The notes: generated from the letters alone by a model not told the origin. Positions 8,720 through 17,897 are shown, numbered from the stretch's first letter. The stretch is DNA of 56,214 nucleotides from CAYRPN01 sp964426135 (GCA_964426135.1 CAYRPN010000026.1:1-56214); one strand, 5' to 3'. Made by a program: numbers and translations.

Positions 8720-8932
8720 ATGCATCGCACCATCGAAGCCCGCATTGACGAACACGGCAACATCCGATTGCTCGAACCTGTGCAACTCTCGGGCAGCCGC
8801 CGGGCGCTCGTCACGATTCTCGACAGCGAGTCGGCCAACGATGAAACCGCGTTGCTCAGTGAGGCGGCGCTGGCGAAGGACTGGAACCGCCCCGAGGAGG
8901 ACGCCGCGTGGTCCCAATTCAAGCCGGAATAG
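8720..8932 (+). CDS. antitoxin of a MazF/PemK-type module
   Basis: A 70-residue protein. The N-terminal half (IEARIDEHGNIRLLEPVQL) looks like a small DNA-binding beta fold. The acidic C-terminal tail (LLSEAALAKDWNRPEEDAAW) is typical of antitoxins that wrap their toxin. Its 3' end overlaps the toxin start by 25 bases, the usual coupled arrangement. AGGA stands nine bases before the chosen ATG; another ATG at 8693 is in frame. Such antitoxins usually repress their own operon with the toxin as co-repressor. Family assignment is by pattern and context. Confidence 0.72.
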   Translation: MHRTIEARIDEHGNIRLLEPVQLSGSRRALVTILDSESANDETALLSEAALAKDWNRPEEDAAWSQFKPE

Positions 8933-9249
8933 TCGTCCTGGTGCCTTTTCCCTTTTCGGACCTGTCGCAAGCCAAGCTGCGGCCCGCGCTCGTTGTCGCG
9001 GATGCCGGGCACGATGACTGGGTGCTCTGCCAGATCACCAGCAATGCTTACACCGATCGGACCGCGATCGAACTTTCTGATGCGGATTTCCAATCCGGAT
9101 CGCTCAGGTTGACGAGTTTCGTCAGACCCGGAAAGCTCTTCACGGCGAATCACTAGCTCGTCATTCGACGGGTGGGAACTTTGACGTCGACGCGGTTCGA
9201 AGCGGTGCTGGATGCAATCGTCGCCCTGTTTGAAGCATCGCGGTCATGA
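8908..9249 (+). pseudogene. MazF/PemK-family endoribonuclease toxin, interrupted by an in-frame TAG
   Basis: The frame begins at a GTG overlapping the antitoxin and encodes a MazF-like core (IVVLVPFPFSDLSQAKLRPA, then WVLCQITS and VRPGKLFTAN). At 9154-9156 a TAG ends translation after residue 82. The same frame then continues for 30 codons as LVIRRVGTLTSTRFEAVLDA and beyond to a TGA at 9247-9249. That continuation matches the normal C-terminal end of such toxins, giving a family-typical total of about 113 residues. A single base change would restore the gene. It is probably inactive unless the truncated form folds. A sequencing error remains possible. Confidence 0.8.
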
Positions 9250-9274
9250 CGCGCTTTCGATGCGCGAGGTTCAG

Positions 9275-12200
9275 ATGATGTGGACACACCTTGCCGTTCC
9301 GTTGCTCGGCGCGTCGTTGACCGTGCCGTTCTTCTCGTGGCGATCAACCTTTGCCCAGGTCGCCGGCACCGAGCCCAACCGAGGCGGCACGATCGATCTG
9401 CGGGCGACCGATCCCGACTACGCGCTGTCGCAGTTGAAGGTAGCCGAGGGCTACGAGGTCAGCCTCTTCGCCAGCGAAAAGGATTTTCCCGCGCTCGCCA
9501 AGCCCGTCGCGATGAGCTTCGACGCGAAGGGCCGGCTGTGGGTCGCCACGATTCCCAGCTATCCGCAGTGGGATCCGACCCAGCGCGAAGCGGACGGCAA
9601 GACGCCGCGCATGCCCGATGACAAGATTCTGATCCTCGAAGACACCGACGGCGACGGCAAGGCGGATAGCTGCAAGGTCTTCGCCGACAAGCTGCACCTG
9701 CCCATCGGGTTCGAGTTCGGCATGGGCGGCGCCTTCGTTTCCGCGCAGCCGAACCTGCTCTTTCTCAAGGACACCGATGGCGATGACGTGGCGGATGTGC
9801 GCAGAATCGTGCTGCACGGCTTCGGCACGTCCGACAGCCATCATTCGATCAGCGCGTTCTACTTCGAGCCGGGCGGCGGGCTGTGCTTTCAGGAAGGCAC
9901 GTTCCATCACACGCAGGTGGAGACGCCCCACGGCCCCGTGCGCGTGCAGGACGCCGCGGTGTTCCGTTATGAGCCGCGCACCGAGAAACTGAGCGTGTTC
10001 GTGTCGTATCCCTTCGCCAATCCGTGGGGCCACACGACGGATCGCTTCGGCCAGAACTTCATCAGCGACGCGTCCGGCGGCAGCAACTACTACGGCACCG
10101 CGTTCAGCGGACACAGCAACTATCCACAGAAGCACGACCTCATGAAGGAGTGGACGCTGACCAAAGTGCGCCCGACGAGTGGCTGCGAATTCGTCACCTC
10201 GCGCCATTTTCCAGACAACGCGCAGGGCAATTTCCTGCTCAACAACGTCATCGGGTTCCAGGGCATCAAGCAGTACCAGACCATCGACGCAGCCACCGCG
10301 AAGACCGGCGACGGCGACAGCAACATCACCGTCGGCGGCTCTGGCTTCGTGGGCAAGGAGATCGAGCCGCTGCTGCAGTCGAGTGACATCAACTTCCGTC
10401 CGGTGGATCTGGAGTTCGCGCCGGACGGCTCGTTGTACATCGTGGATTTCTTCAACCCGCTGATCGGGCACATGCAGTATCCGATCCGCGACAGCCGGCG
10501 TGACCGCACCTGCGGGCGCATCTGGCGCATCACGGCGAAGGGTCGCAAGCTGCTGGAGCCGGCGCCCATCGCGGGCCAGCCGATCGCCAGTCTGCTGGAG
10601 CAGCTCAAGACTTACGAGGATCGCCACCGCTACCGCGTTCGCATCGAACTGGACGCGCGTGCGACGAGCGAAGTCGTTGCCGTGCTGAAGAAATGGACGG
10701 CCGGCCTTTCCGCGAGCGATCCGGAATTCGAGCATCACCTCGTCGAAGCGCTGTGGATTTATCAGCGGCATGACATCGTGGAGATCGACCTGCTGAAGCG
10801 AATGCTGGGCGCGAAGGACTTCCGCGCCAGGGCCGCGGCGGTGCGCGTGCTGCAGTGCTGGCGCGATCGTGTGCCGGATGCGATGGAGCTGTTGCGAAGG
10901 GCGATCGCCGATGACGCCGCGCGGGTGCGGCTGGAAGCGGTGCGGGCGTGCAGTTTCGTTCCCACGACGGAGGCGGCGGAAATCGCGCTGCTGGCGACGA
11001 AGAAGCCGATGGATGACTACCTCGATTACTGCCTGAAGGAGACGCTGAAAACACTGGAACCGCAGTGGAAAGCAGGGATCGCGTCGGGCAAGCTGGCGCT
11101 GAGCGACAATCCCGCCGCGCTCGATTATCTGATCGGCAATCTTTCCGCGGAAGACCTGAAGCGTCTGCCGCCGACGCCGCTTCGGTTGAATGCACAGCTC
11201 TATCGCAGCGGGATTCCCAAGGCCGACCGCAGCGCGGCGATCGATGAGCTGGCGAAACTCGGCAAGTCCACGCGCATCGCGCAGCTTCTCGCAGCCGCGA
11301 CAGCGCAGGATTCTGTTGAAGGCCCCGCGCTGCCTGATTTCGCGCAGTTGCTCGTTGAGACCGGCACAGCGGAGCTCAAGACGCTGCCCGCCGACTCGCT
11401 CTCGAAGCTCGCGCTCAAAGCGAAATCGCCTCTGACAAGGCAAGCCGCATTCGCCGCGATGATGATCGCTGACGGCTCCACGGATCGCGCGTGGAAACAG
11501 GCATCGGCATCGATCCACGCGCTGCCCGATCTCCTGCTGGCGCTGCCGCTGGTGCGCGACGAGAAGGTGCGAGCCGCGCTCTATCCACAGGTGAAAGAAC
11601 TGACCCAGAAACTACCGGCGGAGATGGCGGCGAAGATCGCGCGGAGCAACGTGGTGAAAGGCCGGTTCGTCCGCATCGAGCTGGGTTCCACGGCGACGCT
11701 TTCGCTCGCCGAGGTGCAGGTTTTCAGCGGAGCGACCAACATCGCCCTGAGCGGCAAGGCGACGCAATCGTCCGTGGCGGAAGGCGGTGCACCTGACCGC
11801 GCCATCGATGGCAATACCGACGGATACTTCAGCGCTGGTTCTGTGACCCACACCGTGCAGCGATCTCAATACCCGTGGTGGGAGGTTGATTTGGGTGAGG
11901 AGAAGCCGATCAACACCATCGTCGTCTGGAATCGCATTGGCGGCGACTTCGGTTCGCGACTGAACAACTTCAAGCTAGTCGTGCTGGACGGGGGCCGCAA
12001 AGCAATCTTCCGCAAGGAAGGCAACCCCGCGCCCAAGGTCAACGCCCGCTTCGAGATCAGCCCCGACCCAGCGGCTGTCATCCGCTCCGCCGCGGTGGCG
12101 GCACTGAGTTCGATCCCCGGCGGCAGCGATGACGAGAAGTTCGCCATCCTCGCCGCGTTCCTGAAATCAGGGCAATTTCGCGATGAAGCCGTCGCGTCGA

Positions 12201-12796
12201 TGCTGCACCTCGATAGCACGTTCTGGGACGACCAGACCTGCCGGGACTTGTCGCGGCGGATCGTCGGCTATGTCGCGGCCGCGCCGCTAAGCGCCCGCAA
12301 ATCGCCGGCGGTGAAGAACCTCATGACGCTCGGCGAGCGCATGGCCGGCGTGCTGCCCGAGGCCGAGGCGAAAGGCGTGAAGGATGCGCTCAAGGCCGCC
12401 GGCGAGAGTGAGTTCCTTGACAAGGGCAAGCTCGTTTTCATGCAGTCGTGCGTGACGTGTCACCAGGTCAACGGCAAGGGCCTGCCCAACGCGTTCCCGC
12501 CGTTGGTCGGCAGCAAGTGGCTGGACGATGACGAGCGCGCGATCAAGATCGTGCTCTACGGCCTGCAGGGCGAAATCACGCTCGATGGCCTGAAGTACAA
12601 CAGCCTGATGGCGCCGCTGGGCGCGCTCTTCACCGACGAGCAGATCGCCGACGTGATCACCTATGTCCGCAACGAATGGGGCAACAGCGGCGCGAAGGTG
12701 AAAGTGGAGCAGGTGGAAAAGGTGCGCGAGCAAACGAAGGGTCGCACGCAGCCGTATCTGGTGGAGGAGATTCTGAAGGAGCACCCCATCAAGTGA
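9275..12796 (+). CDS. PVC-type haem-binding CxxCH protein with HEAT-like and F5/8-type (discoidin) domains
   Basis: A giant exported protein of about 1173 residues. A signal peptide (MMWTHLAVPLLGASLTVPFF) leads into the PVC membrane-bound dehydrogenase-like propeller (about 40-440; EGYEVSLFAS, FDAKGRLWVA, FAPDGSLYIVDFFNP). Alpha-helical HEAT-like repeats follow (about 450-790), then a discoidin/F5-8C domain (about 800-920; WWEVDLGEEKPINTIVVWN) and a C-terminal cytochrome c domain with Cys1059-xx-Cys-His (CVTCH). It probably oxidises a sugar or other organic substrate in the periplasm; the substrate is unknown. The start is 9275 or 9278: GAGG sits five bases before 9275. An upstream ATG at 9212 would overlap the toxin remnant. 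Confidence 0.88.
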   Translation: MMWTHLAVPLLGASLTVPFFSWRSTFAQVAGTEPNRGGTIDLRATDPDYALSQLKVAEGYEVSLFASEKDFPALAKPVAMSFDAKGRLWVATIPSYPQWDPTQREADGKTPRMPDDKILILEDTDGDGKADSCKVFADKLHLPIGFEFGMGGAFVSAQPNLLFLKDTDGDDVADVRRIVLHGFGTSDSHHSISAFYFEPGGGLCFQEGTFHHTQVETPHGPVRVQDAAVFRYEPRTEKLSVFVSYPFANPWGHTTDRFGQNFISDASGGSNYYGTAFSGHSNYPQKHDLMKEWTLTKVRPTSGCEFVTSRHFPDNAQGNFLLNNVIGFQGIKQYQTIDAATAKTGDGDSNITVGGSGFVGKEIEPLLQSSDINFRPVDLEFAPDGSLYIVDFFNPLIGHMQYPIRDSRRDRTCGRIWRITAKGRKLLEPAPIAGQPIASLLEQLKTYEDRHRYRVRIELDARATSEVVAVLKKWTAGLSASDPEFEHHLVEALWIYQRHDIVEIDLLKRMLGAKDFRARAAAVRVLQCWRDRVPDAMELLRRAIADDAARVRLEAVRACSFVPTTEAAEIALLATKKPMDDYLDYCLKETLKTLEPQWKAGIASGKLALSDNPAALDYLIGNLSAEDLKRLPPTPLRLNAQLYRSGIPKADRSAAIDELAKLGKSTRIAQLLAAATAQDSVEGPALPDFAQLLVETGTAELKTLPADSLSKLALKAKSPLTRQAAFAAMMIADGSTDRAWKQASASIHALPDLLLALPLVRDEKVRAALYPQVKELTQKLPAEMAAKIARSNVVKGRFVRIELGSTATLSLAEVQVFSGATNIALSGKATQSSVAEGGAPDRAIDGNTDGYFSAGSVTHTVQRSQYPWWEVDLGEEKPINTIVVWNRIGGDFGSRLNNFKLVVLDGGRKAIFRKEGNPAPKVNARFEISPDPAAVIRSAAVAALSSIPGGSDDEKFAILAAFLKSGQFRDEAVASMLHLDSTFWDDQTCRDLSRRIVGYVAAAPLSARKSPAVKNLMTLGERMAGVLPEAEAKGVKDALKAAGESEFLDKGKLVFMQSCVTCHQVNGKGLPNAFPPLVGSKWLDDDERAIKIVLYGLQGEITLDGLKYNSLMAPLGALFTDEQIADVITYVRNEWGNSGAKVKVEQVEKVREQTKGRTQPYLVEEILKEHPIK

Positions 12797-12838
12797 GAGC
12801 AGAGAGGGTCGCGCAGGTCACTTGACCGTGCAGCCGCA

Positions 12839-14044
12839 TCAAGGGGAAATGGCGTGGCGTCGTCCTCTTCCTTTCAGGTGAACCATAACGGCAGCGGCGA
12901 TTCCCGCTGCGCCCGCCAGAAGCAGTACCACGCTGCGCAGGGGATTTGCACCAAGGCTCTGCTGCACTGATTCGACGGCGGTCATCGCGGGCAACGGATA
13001 CGGTTGCTCCTCGACATAGCCGCTCCAGAAATCAAGATGAGTGTCGGGATGTTTGCCGTCGCGCATACGGGCGATCATGAACGTCTCGCGCTTGGTGTGC
13101 CAAAGATCCGCGGCGGCGCGGGCCTTGGGGAAGAAGGCCGCGAGTTCGTCCGAATGAGTCGTATATCCGCCATCGGAGTGAACGCGAGCCCACCACGTAT
13201 CTTTGTTTGGTGCGGCAGGATGTGCTGAGGTGGCGCCAGCCGCGATCAGCTCGTCGATCCGCATTTGCACCAGGCTTGTGAGCGTGGAATGACCCAGCCT
13301 TCCTAACTGGTTTCCCAGCGCAATATGAATGTCCAAACTTCTCCACGCGTCGCCGAGCGCTATCAACCCCGACAGGCCGCGCACCGCTTCCTCAGGGTTC
13401 GTCCGGTCCTCGTTCATGAACGGCAACCCAACGTTGTTGTTCGGATTGACCGGCGCTTCAATCAGCCAATGGATCGCCGCGAGCTGGTATTTCTCGCGCC
13501 CAAAGTGGGCGTCCGGGTTGATCGCAATGGCTTTGGCGATCAGGTCGCGCCCGGTGTGCAGGTCAGTCATGTCGCGGCGGTCGCGCTTGCCGCGAACCCA
13601 GCGGTGGGCGTGGAATGTCCCGAGGTTCGCGTAGTAGCGATACCAATGGTCCGCGATCGCTTTGCTTTCCTTCGTCGAAGCGCTGGGCGTGCCCGGAGGC
13701 GGAGGCAGAGTTCCGGTCTTGTCGAGCGCCAGTTTCTTGCGGGCCATCCAAGCAATCGCTTCATCCCCGCGGTACAGCCGATCGCAAGCAGCGCCGGCGT
13801 CGTCGTAGAGTTCGAGCTTGCCAGGATCCCGCTCGATTTCTGCCGCCACGCGCGCCAGCCGCATTTCGTAATACAGCGGTGGATTCCGCTCGAACCGGCC
13901 TGTGATGAGGTCGACGATCCCTGGAATGCCCCTGGCTTCGGCTGCGAGCGTGTCCGAGTCCCAAATGCACGCGGACGCCGGCGTCAGCAGGCAGCACCAT
14001 GACACGAACATCACAAACGCGGCACGACGAAGGGCGTGGAACAT
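12839..14044 (-). CDS. secreted/membrane-anchored hypothetical protein, TPR-like
   Basis: A 401-residue protein with a signal peptide (about 1-25, ending ASA before Cys) and a C-terminal membrane anchor (about 370-389, SVVLLLAGAAGIAAAVMVHL) followed by a basic tail. The centre is helical with tetratricopeptide-like spacing (YDDAGAACDRLYRGDEAIAW; LIAKAIAINPDAHFGREKY). It is probably an exported scaffold facing the periplasm, held by its C-terminus. AGGAGG seven bases before the ATG firmly sets the start. It converges with the haem protein gene, with only 42 bases between stops. Function unknown. Confidence 0.75.
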   Translation of the reverse strand: MFHALRRAAFVMFVSWCCLLTPASACIWDSDTLAAEARGIPGIVDLITGRFERNPPLYYEMRLARVAAEIERDPGKLELYDDAGAACDRLYRGDEAIAWMARKKLALDKTGTLPPPPGTPSASTKESKAIADHWYRYYANLGTFHAHRWVRGKRDRRDMTDLHTGRDLIAKAIAINPDAHFGREKYQLAAIHWLIEAPVNPNNNVGLPFMNEDRTNPEEAVRGLSGLIALGDAWRSLDIHIALGNQLGRLGHSTLTSLVQMRIDELIAAGATSAHPAAPNKDTWWARVHSDGGYTTHSDELAAFFPKARAAADLWHTKRETFMIARMRDGKHPDTHLDFWSGYVEEQPYPLPAMTAVESVQQSLGANPLRSVVLLLAGAAGIAAAVMVHLKGRGRRHAISP

Positions 14045-14139
14045 GAGAGCGCCTCCTGGAGTGTGTCAGCACGGCCACGATTGTCATTTGCGATCAGAAG
14101 ATCATAGCCTTGGCCACCGTTGAAAAGGAGCCGGTAGGT

Positions 14140-15084
14140 TCACTTCACCCCCACGACATACGCCACCCAATCCTCGCGCGGCGGCATGCTCTTGAGAGGC
14201 CGATATTGCCCATCGCTCTGTCCCGTGTCCGCGTCGTACTCATCGCACCATACCTCGGCCTTGGCGAAGCCCGCCTCGCGCATCAGTTCGACCAGTTCCG
14301 GCAGCGTCCACAATCGCCAGTCATAGCGGAACGCGCTTTCCAGCAGTCGACCGTCGCGGAAGGCGAAATGAATCCGGCAATCGACGCGGGCGGTGACGGC
14401 GTCGTAATCGCGCTGCTCCCAGAGATAGTCGAAGGCTGGAACAGCGTCGCGCAGACGCGTAGGAGCCGCGCACAAAGTAAGCGATGTCCTGCGTTCGCGT
14501 CGGCGCGAGTTGGGCGGTGCGTTGGCGTTGGTTGCACGTCGATCCCCGCTTACTGCGTGCGCGGCTCCTTCTGCAACGCGGTTCGCTGTCGCAGGCTTCA
14601 CGTGGCGCTTCTGCACGCCCGGCGCCATCGCGCCGGGTCCGCCATAGGCATCGATCACCACTACGCCGCCCGTCGCCAGCGATCGCCTTGCGTGCTGGAA
14701 ATAGCGGCGCAGCGAAGCGCGGCCGTGATAGATGAACGTGCTGAAGTTCAGCGCGGCGATCACATCCACCTTCGGCGTTGCCACGGCCAGCACATCCGCG
14801 CAGAGCAGGTGCAGGTCGATCGCGCGATCGCCCAGCTCGCGCCGGGCACGCGTTTGCGCCCAGCGAAGCGTCGGACCGTGCGCATCGACCGCCAGCGCGC
14901 GGTGATTCTCATCGAGCGCGACAAAGGTGGCCGCCACAGCCGCGCCGCCGGCAAAATCCTCCTTCAGTGTCGTCGGAAAATCGCGGCGATAGTGGTGATA
15001 CGCGCGAAGAAGAAATCCCACTTCCGCCGCCGGATGCTGCACCGCGTGCTGATAGAGTTCCAGTTTGTGCGGCAGTCGGACCAT
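14140..15084 (-). CDS. class I SAM-dependent methyltransferase carrying an in-frame repeat insertion
   Basis: A 314-residue protein. The SAM-binding glycine region is EDFAGGAAVA (about 42-51), with acidic motif II near VDAHG (about 66-70), and a typical later segment (YDWRLWTLPELVELMREAGF). The substrate is not predictable. Residues about 172-208 (EGAAHAVSG ... SLTLCAAPT) are encoded by a family C palindromic repeat at 14461-14569. Its termini match non-coding copies near 17535 and 56006. The frame continues through it, so the protein has an extra loop of about 37 residues between the Rossmann core and the C-terminal subdomain. Activity may be retained or lost. No ribosome binding site was evident. 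Confidence 0.8.
   Translation of the reverse strand: MVRLPHKLELYQHAVQHPAAEVGFLLRAYHHYRRDFPTTLKEDFAGGAAVAATFVALDENHRALAVDAHGPTLRWAQTRARRELGDRAIDLHLLCADVLAVATPKVDVIAALNFSTFIYHGRASLRRYFQHARRSLATGGVVVIDAYGGPGAMAPGVQKRHVKPATANRVAEGAAHAVSGDRRATNANAPPNSRRRERRTSLTLCAAPTRLRDAVPAFDYLWEQRDYDAVTARVDCRIHFAFRDGRLLESAFRYDWRLWTLPELVELMREAGFAKAEVWCDEYDADTGQSDGQYRPLKSMPPREDWVAYVVGVK
14461..14569. repeat. MITE-like repeat, family C copy inside the methyltransferase gene
   Basis: A 109-base element with 23-base terminal inverted repeats, AGGAGCCGCGCACAAAGTAA at the left and TTACTGCGTGCGCGGCTCCT at the right, two mismatches apart. It lies wholly inside the methyltransferase reading frame and keeps it open. An intergenic copy with perfect ends is at 17535-17678. 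No convincing target-site duplication is visible. Confidence 0.82.
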
Positions 15085-15186
15085 GCGGGCATCGTACCGT
15101 CAGCGGTGCTCGCGCTGGCGTCGAATCGATTCTCTCCGCCGCCGTCTCCATGGCCGTCGCGAAAGCCTTGCTATCCTTTTCTTGTG

Positions 15187-16221
15187 ATGATTCGCGCGCT
15201 TTTCATTTTCATCCTCGCGCTTCTGCTGGGCGAAGCCCCCTGCCCCGCGGCGATCACCGGTGCAGGCAAGCCCATCGACTGGTTCAAGTCTGATGAGGCC
15301 CGGCGCGCAGCCGACAACACGCTCACCTGGCAGTTCGAATCCGGCGCGTTTCCAAAGAACATCGACACCGGCAAGGAGCCGTGCCCCGCCGATCGCAAGG
15401 AGCAGTACCGCAAGAGCCACTGGGAATCGATCGACAACGGCGCCACGTACACACAGGTGCGCATCCTCGCCGCCGCCTGGCGCGCCACCGGTGAACAGCG
15501 ATTCGCCGCCGGCGTCAACCGCGGGCTAACGTACCTGCTCAAGGCGCAGCGCCCCACCGGCGGCTGGCCCCAGTGTTTTCCGCAGCGCGGCGGCTACCAC
15601 GACCACATCACGTTCAATGACGACGCCATGGTCAACGTCATGCGCCTGCTCGCCGATGTCAAAGACGATTCCGCGTTCGACTGCGTCAGCAAGGACGATC
15701 GCCGCCGGGCACAAGACGCCTTCACCCGCGGCGTCGATTGCATCGTCAGGTGTCAGATCATCGTCGCCGGCGTTCGCACGGGTTGGTGCGCGCAGCACGA
15801 CGCGGTGACGCTTGAGCCTCGGCCCGCCCGGTCATACGAGAAGGTGTCCATCAGCGGCGGCGAAAGCGCCCGGATCGTGGACCTCCTGATGAGCATCGAC
15901 AAGCCCAACCCAGCCGTGAGACAGGCCATCATCGCCGCTTGCGCCTGGTATGAGAAAAGCAAGCTCGACGGCATCCGCCTGGAAAAGGCGGGGGACGACG
16001 TGGTGGTGGTCACCGATGCGAAGGCTCCGCCGTTGTGGGCTCGTTTCTACGACATCGAGACGAACAAACCGATCTTCTGTGGCCGCGATGGCAGGATTCA
16101 AACGCAACTGAAGGACATCGAGAAGGAACGTCGCACGGGCTACGCGTGGTACGGCAACTGGGGCGCGCCACTGCCCCGGAAACTGGAAGCGTGGAAGAAG
16201 AAGTGGCCGGCGGAGAAGTGA
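15187..16221 (+). CDS. secreted pectate lyase, PL10 (PelA-like) family
   Basis: A 344-residue protein with a signal peptide (MIRALFIFILALLLGEAPCP). PL10-type landmarks are present in order: GGWPQCFPQRGGYHDHITFN (about 124-143), WCAQHD (about 201-206), LEPRPARSYE (about 211-220) and a C-terminal PIFCGRDG segment. Such enzymes cleave polygalacturonate by beta-elimination using calcium and a catalytic arginine. It was probably exported to digest plant or algal polyuronate. The start is ATG at 15187; a GTG lies immediately before it. It diverges from the methyltransferase. Confidence 0.87.
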   Translation: MIRALFIFILALLLGEAPCPAAITGAGKPIDWFKSDEARRAADNTLTWQFESGAFPKNIDTGKEPCPADRKEQYRKSHWESIDNGATYTQVRILAAAWRATGEQRFAAGVNRGLTYLLKAQRPTGGWPQCFPQRGGYHDHITFNDDAMVNVMRLLADVKDDSAFDCVSKDDRRRAQDAFTRGVDCIVRCQIIVAGVRTGWCAQHDAVTLEPRPARSYEKVSISGGESARIVDLLMSIDKPNPAVRQAIIAACAWYEKSKLDGIRLEKAGDDVVVVTDAKAPPLWARFYDIETNKPIFCGRDGRIQTQLKDIEKERRTGYAWYGNWGAPLPRKLEAWKKKWPAEK

Positions 16222-16292
16222 TCGCGGGGGTTCTGGACGGAGAACAGCGCGGCACGATCAGTAAGGGGCCGCGCGAATAACTTGAACGATTC

Positions 16293-16365
16293 AATCTCGC
16301 GCAAAGGCGCAAAGCCCGCAAAGAAATCCGCTGCCTTGGCGAGCTTTGCGCCTTTGCGCGAGATT
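16293..16365. repeat. palindromic repeat, family I
   Basis: Perfect 23-base inverted ends (AATCTCGCGCAAAGGCGCAA...) flank a 27-base centre. It lies in the 245-base gap between the convergent lyase and nitrilase genes and could act as a bidirectional terminator, though no T-run follows. Only one copy occurs here. Confidence 0.65.
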
Positions 16366-16466
16366 CAGACCACGAGTTGACCTGTGCAACTTTTGGATGC
16401 GCAGTGCCTAAGCGACAGTCCCGGCCTTCGCCGCGCGCAGCGATTGCAGCGCTTTGATCGTCCGCG

Positions 16467-17429
16467 TCACTTGTCGAAGCTCCGCTTCCATCCTGGCTCG
16501 GTCACCGGCTTCTGGCCCGCCGGCGGGGGTTCGGTGAGCTTCGCGTAAAGCTCGGGCCGGCGGGAGCGGATGTAGCGCCGCCCGCTTGCCGCTTCGAGTT
16601 TGTCGGCGGTGACGAGCGTGGTGACGATGTCATCGTCGAGCGCGTGGCACTCGGCGAGGATTTCGCCGAAGGGATCGAGGATCATCGCGCCGCCGGGCTT
16701 GATGGTGTCGCCGTCGACGCCGATGGGATTGGTGTAAACGCAGTACACGCCGTTCTCCCACGCGCGGGCGGGCAGCCAGCGGTGCAGCCACGCGCGGGCC
16801 TTGGGGCCTTCGAACTCTTTCCGCAGCCGCGCCGGATCGCGCCGGCGATTGTGCCACAGCGCCGGATCCACGGCGCCGCGCCCGGGCATCGAGGACGCGA
16901 CGCAGCCGGTCACGTGCGGCATGAAGATCACCTCGGCGCCCATCAGCGTCGTGATGCGCACATTCTCCGGCAGGTTGTTGTCGTAACAGATGAGGATGCC
17001 GCACTTGACCCCGCGGATGTCGAGCACGGTGAACGCATCGCCGGGCGTCAGGTCGGGATGAATGAACGTGTGCAGCTTGCGGTGCCTGCCGAGGTATCCC
17101 TCCGGCCCCACGGCGACGTACGTGTTGTGCACGCGGTCGCCGTCGAGCTCGACCAGACCCGCCATGACGATGACATTGAACTGCCGGGCGATGTGGATCA
17201 GCGCCGCGGTGGATGGGCCCTCGGGCACCGGTTCGGCGATGGCGCGAATCTGCTTGCTGTCGAGGTTCTGGAGAAACGTGTAGCCGCTGATGCAGCACTC
17301 GTGGAAGCTGACGATTTGGGCGCCCTGCTCGGCCGCGCGGCGAGTCAGTGCCGCGATGCGCGACAGGTTGAACGCCTTGTCCGCGTCGCGGTGCTCGAAC
17401 TGACCGGCGGCAATGGAGATGTCACGCAT
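16467..17429 (-). CDS. carbon-nitrogen hydrolase (nitrilase superfamily)
   Basis: A 320-residue amidohydrolase. The catalytic triad is complete: Glu44 (FHECC), Lys118 (RHRKLH) and Cys148 (LICYDNN). The alpha-beta-beta-alpha core spans about residues 3-280, with a Pro-rich tail. These enzymes cleave amides, carbamoyl groups or nitriles through a thioester on the cysteine; the substrate is not predictable here. An insertion around residues 170-210 (PGRGAVDPALWHNRRRDPAR) is longer than in small family members. The ATG at 17429 matches the conserved start (MRDISIAAGQFE). The upstream extension to 17696 reads through repeat DNA. No clear ribosome binding site is visible. Confidence 0.87.
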   Translation of the reverse strand: MRDISIAAGQFEHRDADKAFNLSRIAALTRRAAEQGAQIVSFHECCISGYTFLQNLDSKQIRAIAEPVPEGPSTAALIHIARQFNVIVMAGLVELDGDRVHNTYVAVGPEGYLGRHRKLHTFIHPDLTPGDAFTVLDIRGVKCGILICYDNNLPENVRITTLMGAEVIFMPHVTGCVASSMPGRGAVDPALWHNRRRDPARLRKEFEGPKARAWLHRWLPARAWENGVYCVYTNPIGVDGDTIKPGGAMILDPFGEILAECHALDDDIVTTLVTADKLEAASGRRYIRSRRPELYAKLTEPPPAGQKPVTEPGWKRSFDK

Positions 17430-17534
17430 GGGAAACGGGGGTATGGGCTTCACCGAGTGCCGTGCCGATCCGTGAGATGATACCGCGATCATCCGGGGCC
17501 TTGCTCCCTCTCCCGGATGATTCGGGGCTTCAGA

Positions 17535-17678
17535 AGGAGCCGCGCACGAAGTAAGCGGGGTTCGCGTCGTTTTTGACGACCTCGACCTTCTTTCGCGGCC
17601 GGACAGGATGCTCGGGTCGTCCGTATGAAAATGACGCGCGTGGAATCTGAAGAACCGCTTACTTCGTGCGCGGCTCCT
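17535..17678. repeat. MITE-like repeat, family C intergenic copy
   Basis: Perfect 24-base terminal inverted repeats (AGGAGCCGCGCACGAAGTAA... and its complement) enclose about 96 bases with no reading frame. It is the reference copy for the element inside the methyltransferase gene. It lies in the 552-base gene-free stretch upstream of both the nitrilase and the coiled-coil gene. Confidence 0.82.
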
Positions 17679-17801
17679 GTGCACGCTCATGAACAATCCG
17701 GGCTCTCCCTTCCGAGGAGCGGGTGGCCGCGTCCCCGGGGGACGAGGCCGGGTGAGGGCGTTGGAGGTACGCCTCGCGATTGGGCGCCGGTTGTAACTCG
17801 G

Positions 17802-17871
17802 CCCTCACCCCAGCCCTCTCCCGGAGGGAGAGGGGGCCGGACCATCGCCCCCTGGAAGTATTGGCACACCC
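17802..17871. repeat. family F right end with G/C-rich stem
   Basis: CCCTCACCCCAGCCCTCTCC followed by GGAGGGAGAGGG forms a hairpin. The following sequence to ATTGGCACACCC matches the right terminus of family F elements. The matching left end is missing, so this is a truncated or diverged copy. Confidence 0.5.
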
Positions 17872-17897
17872 TGGCCTGGGCACTGAATCAAAAATCC

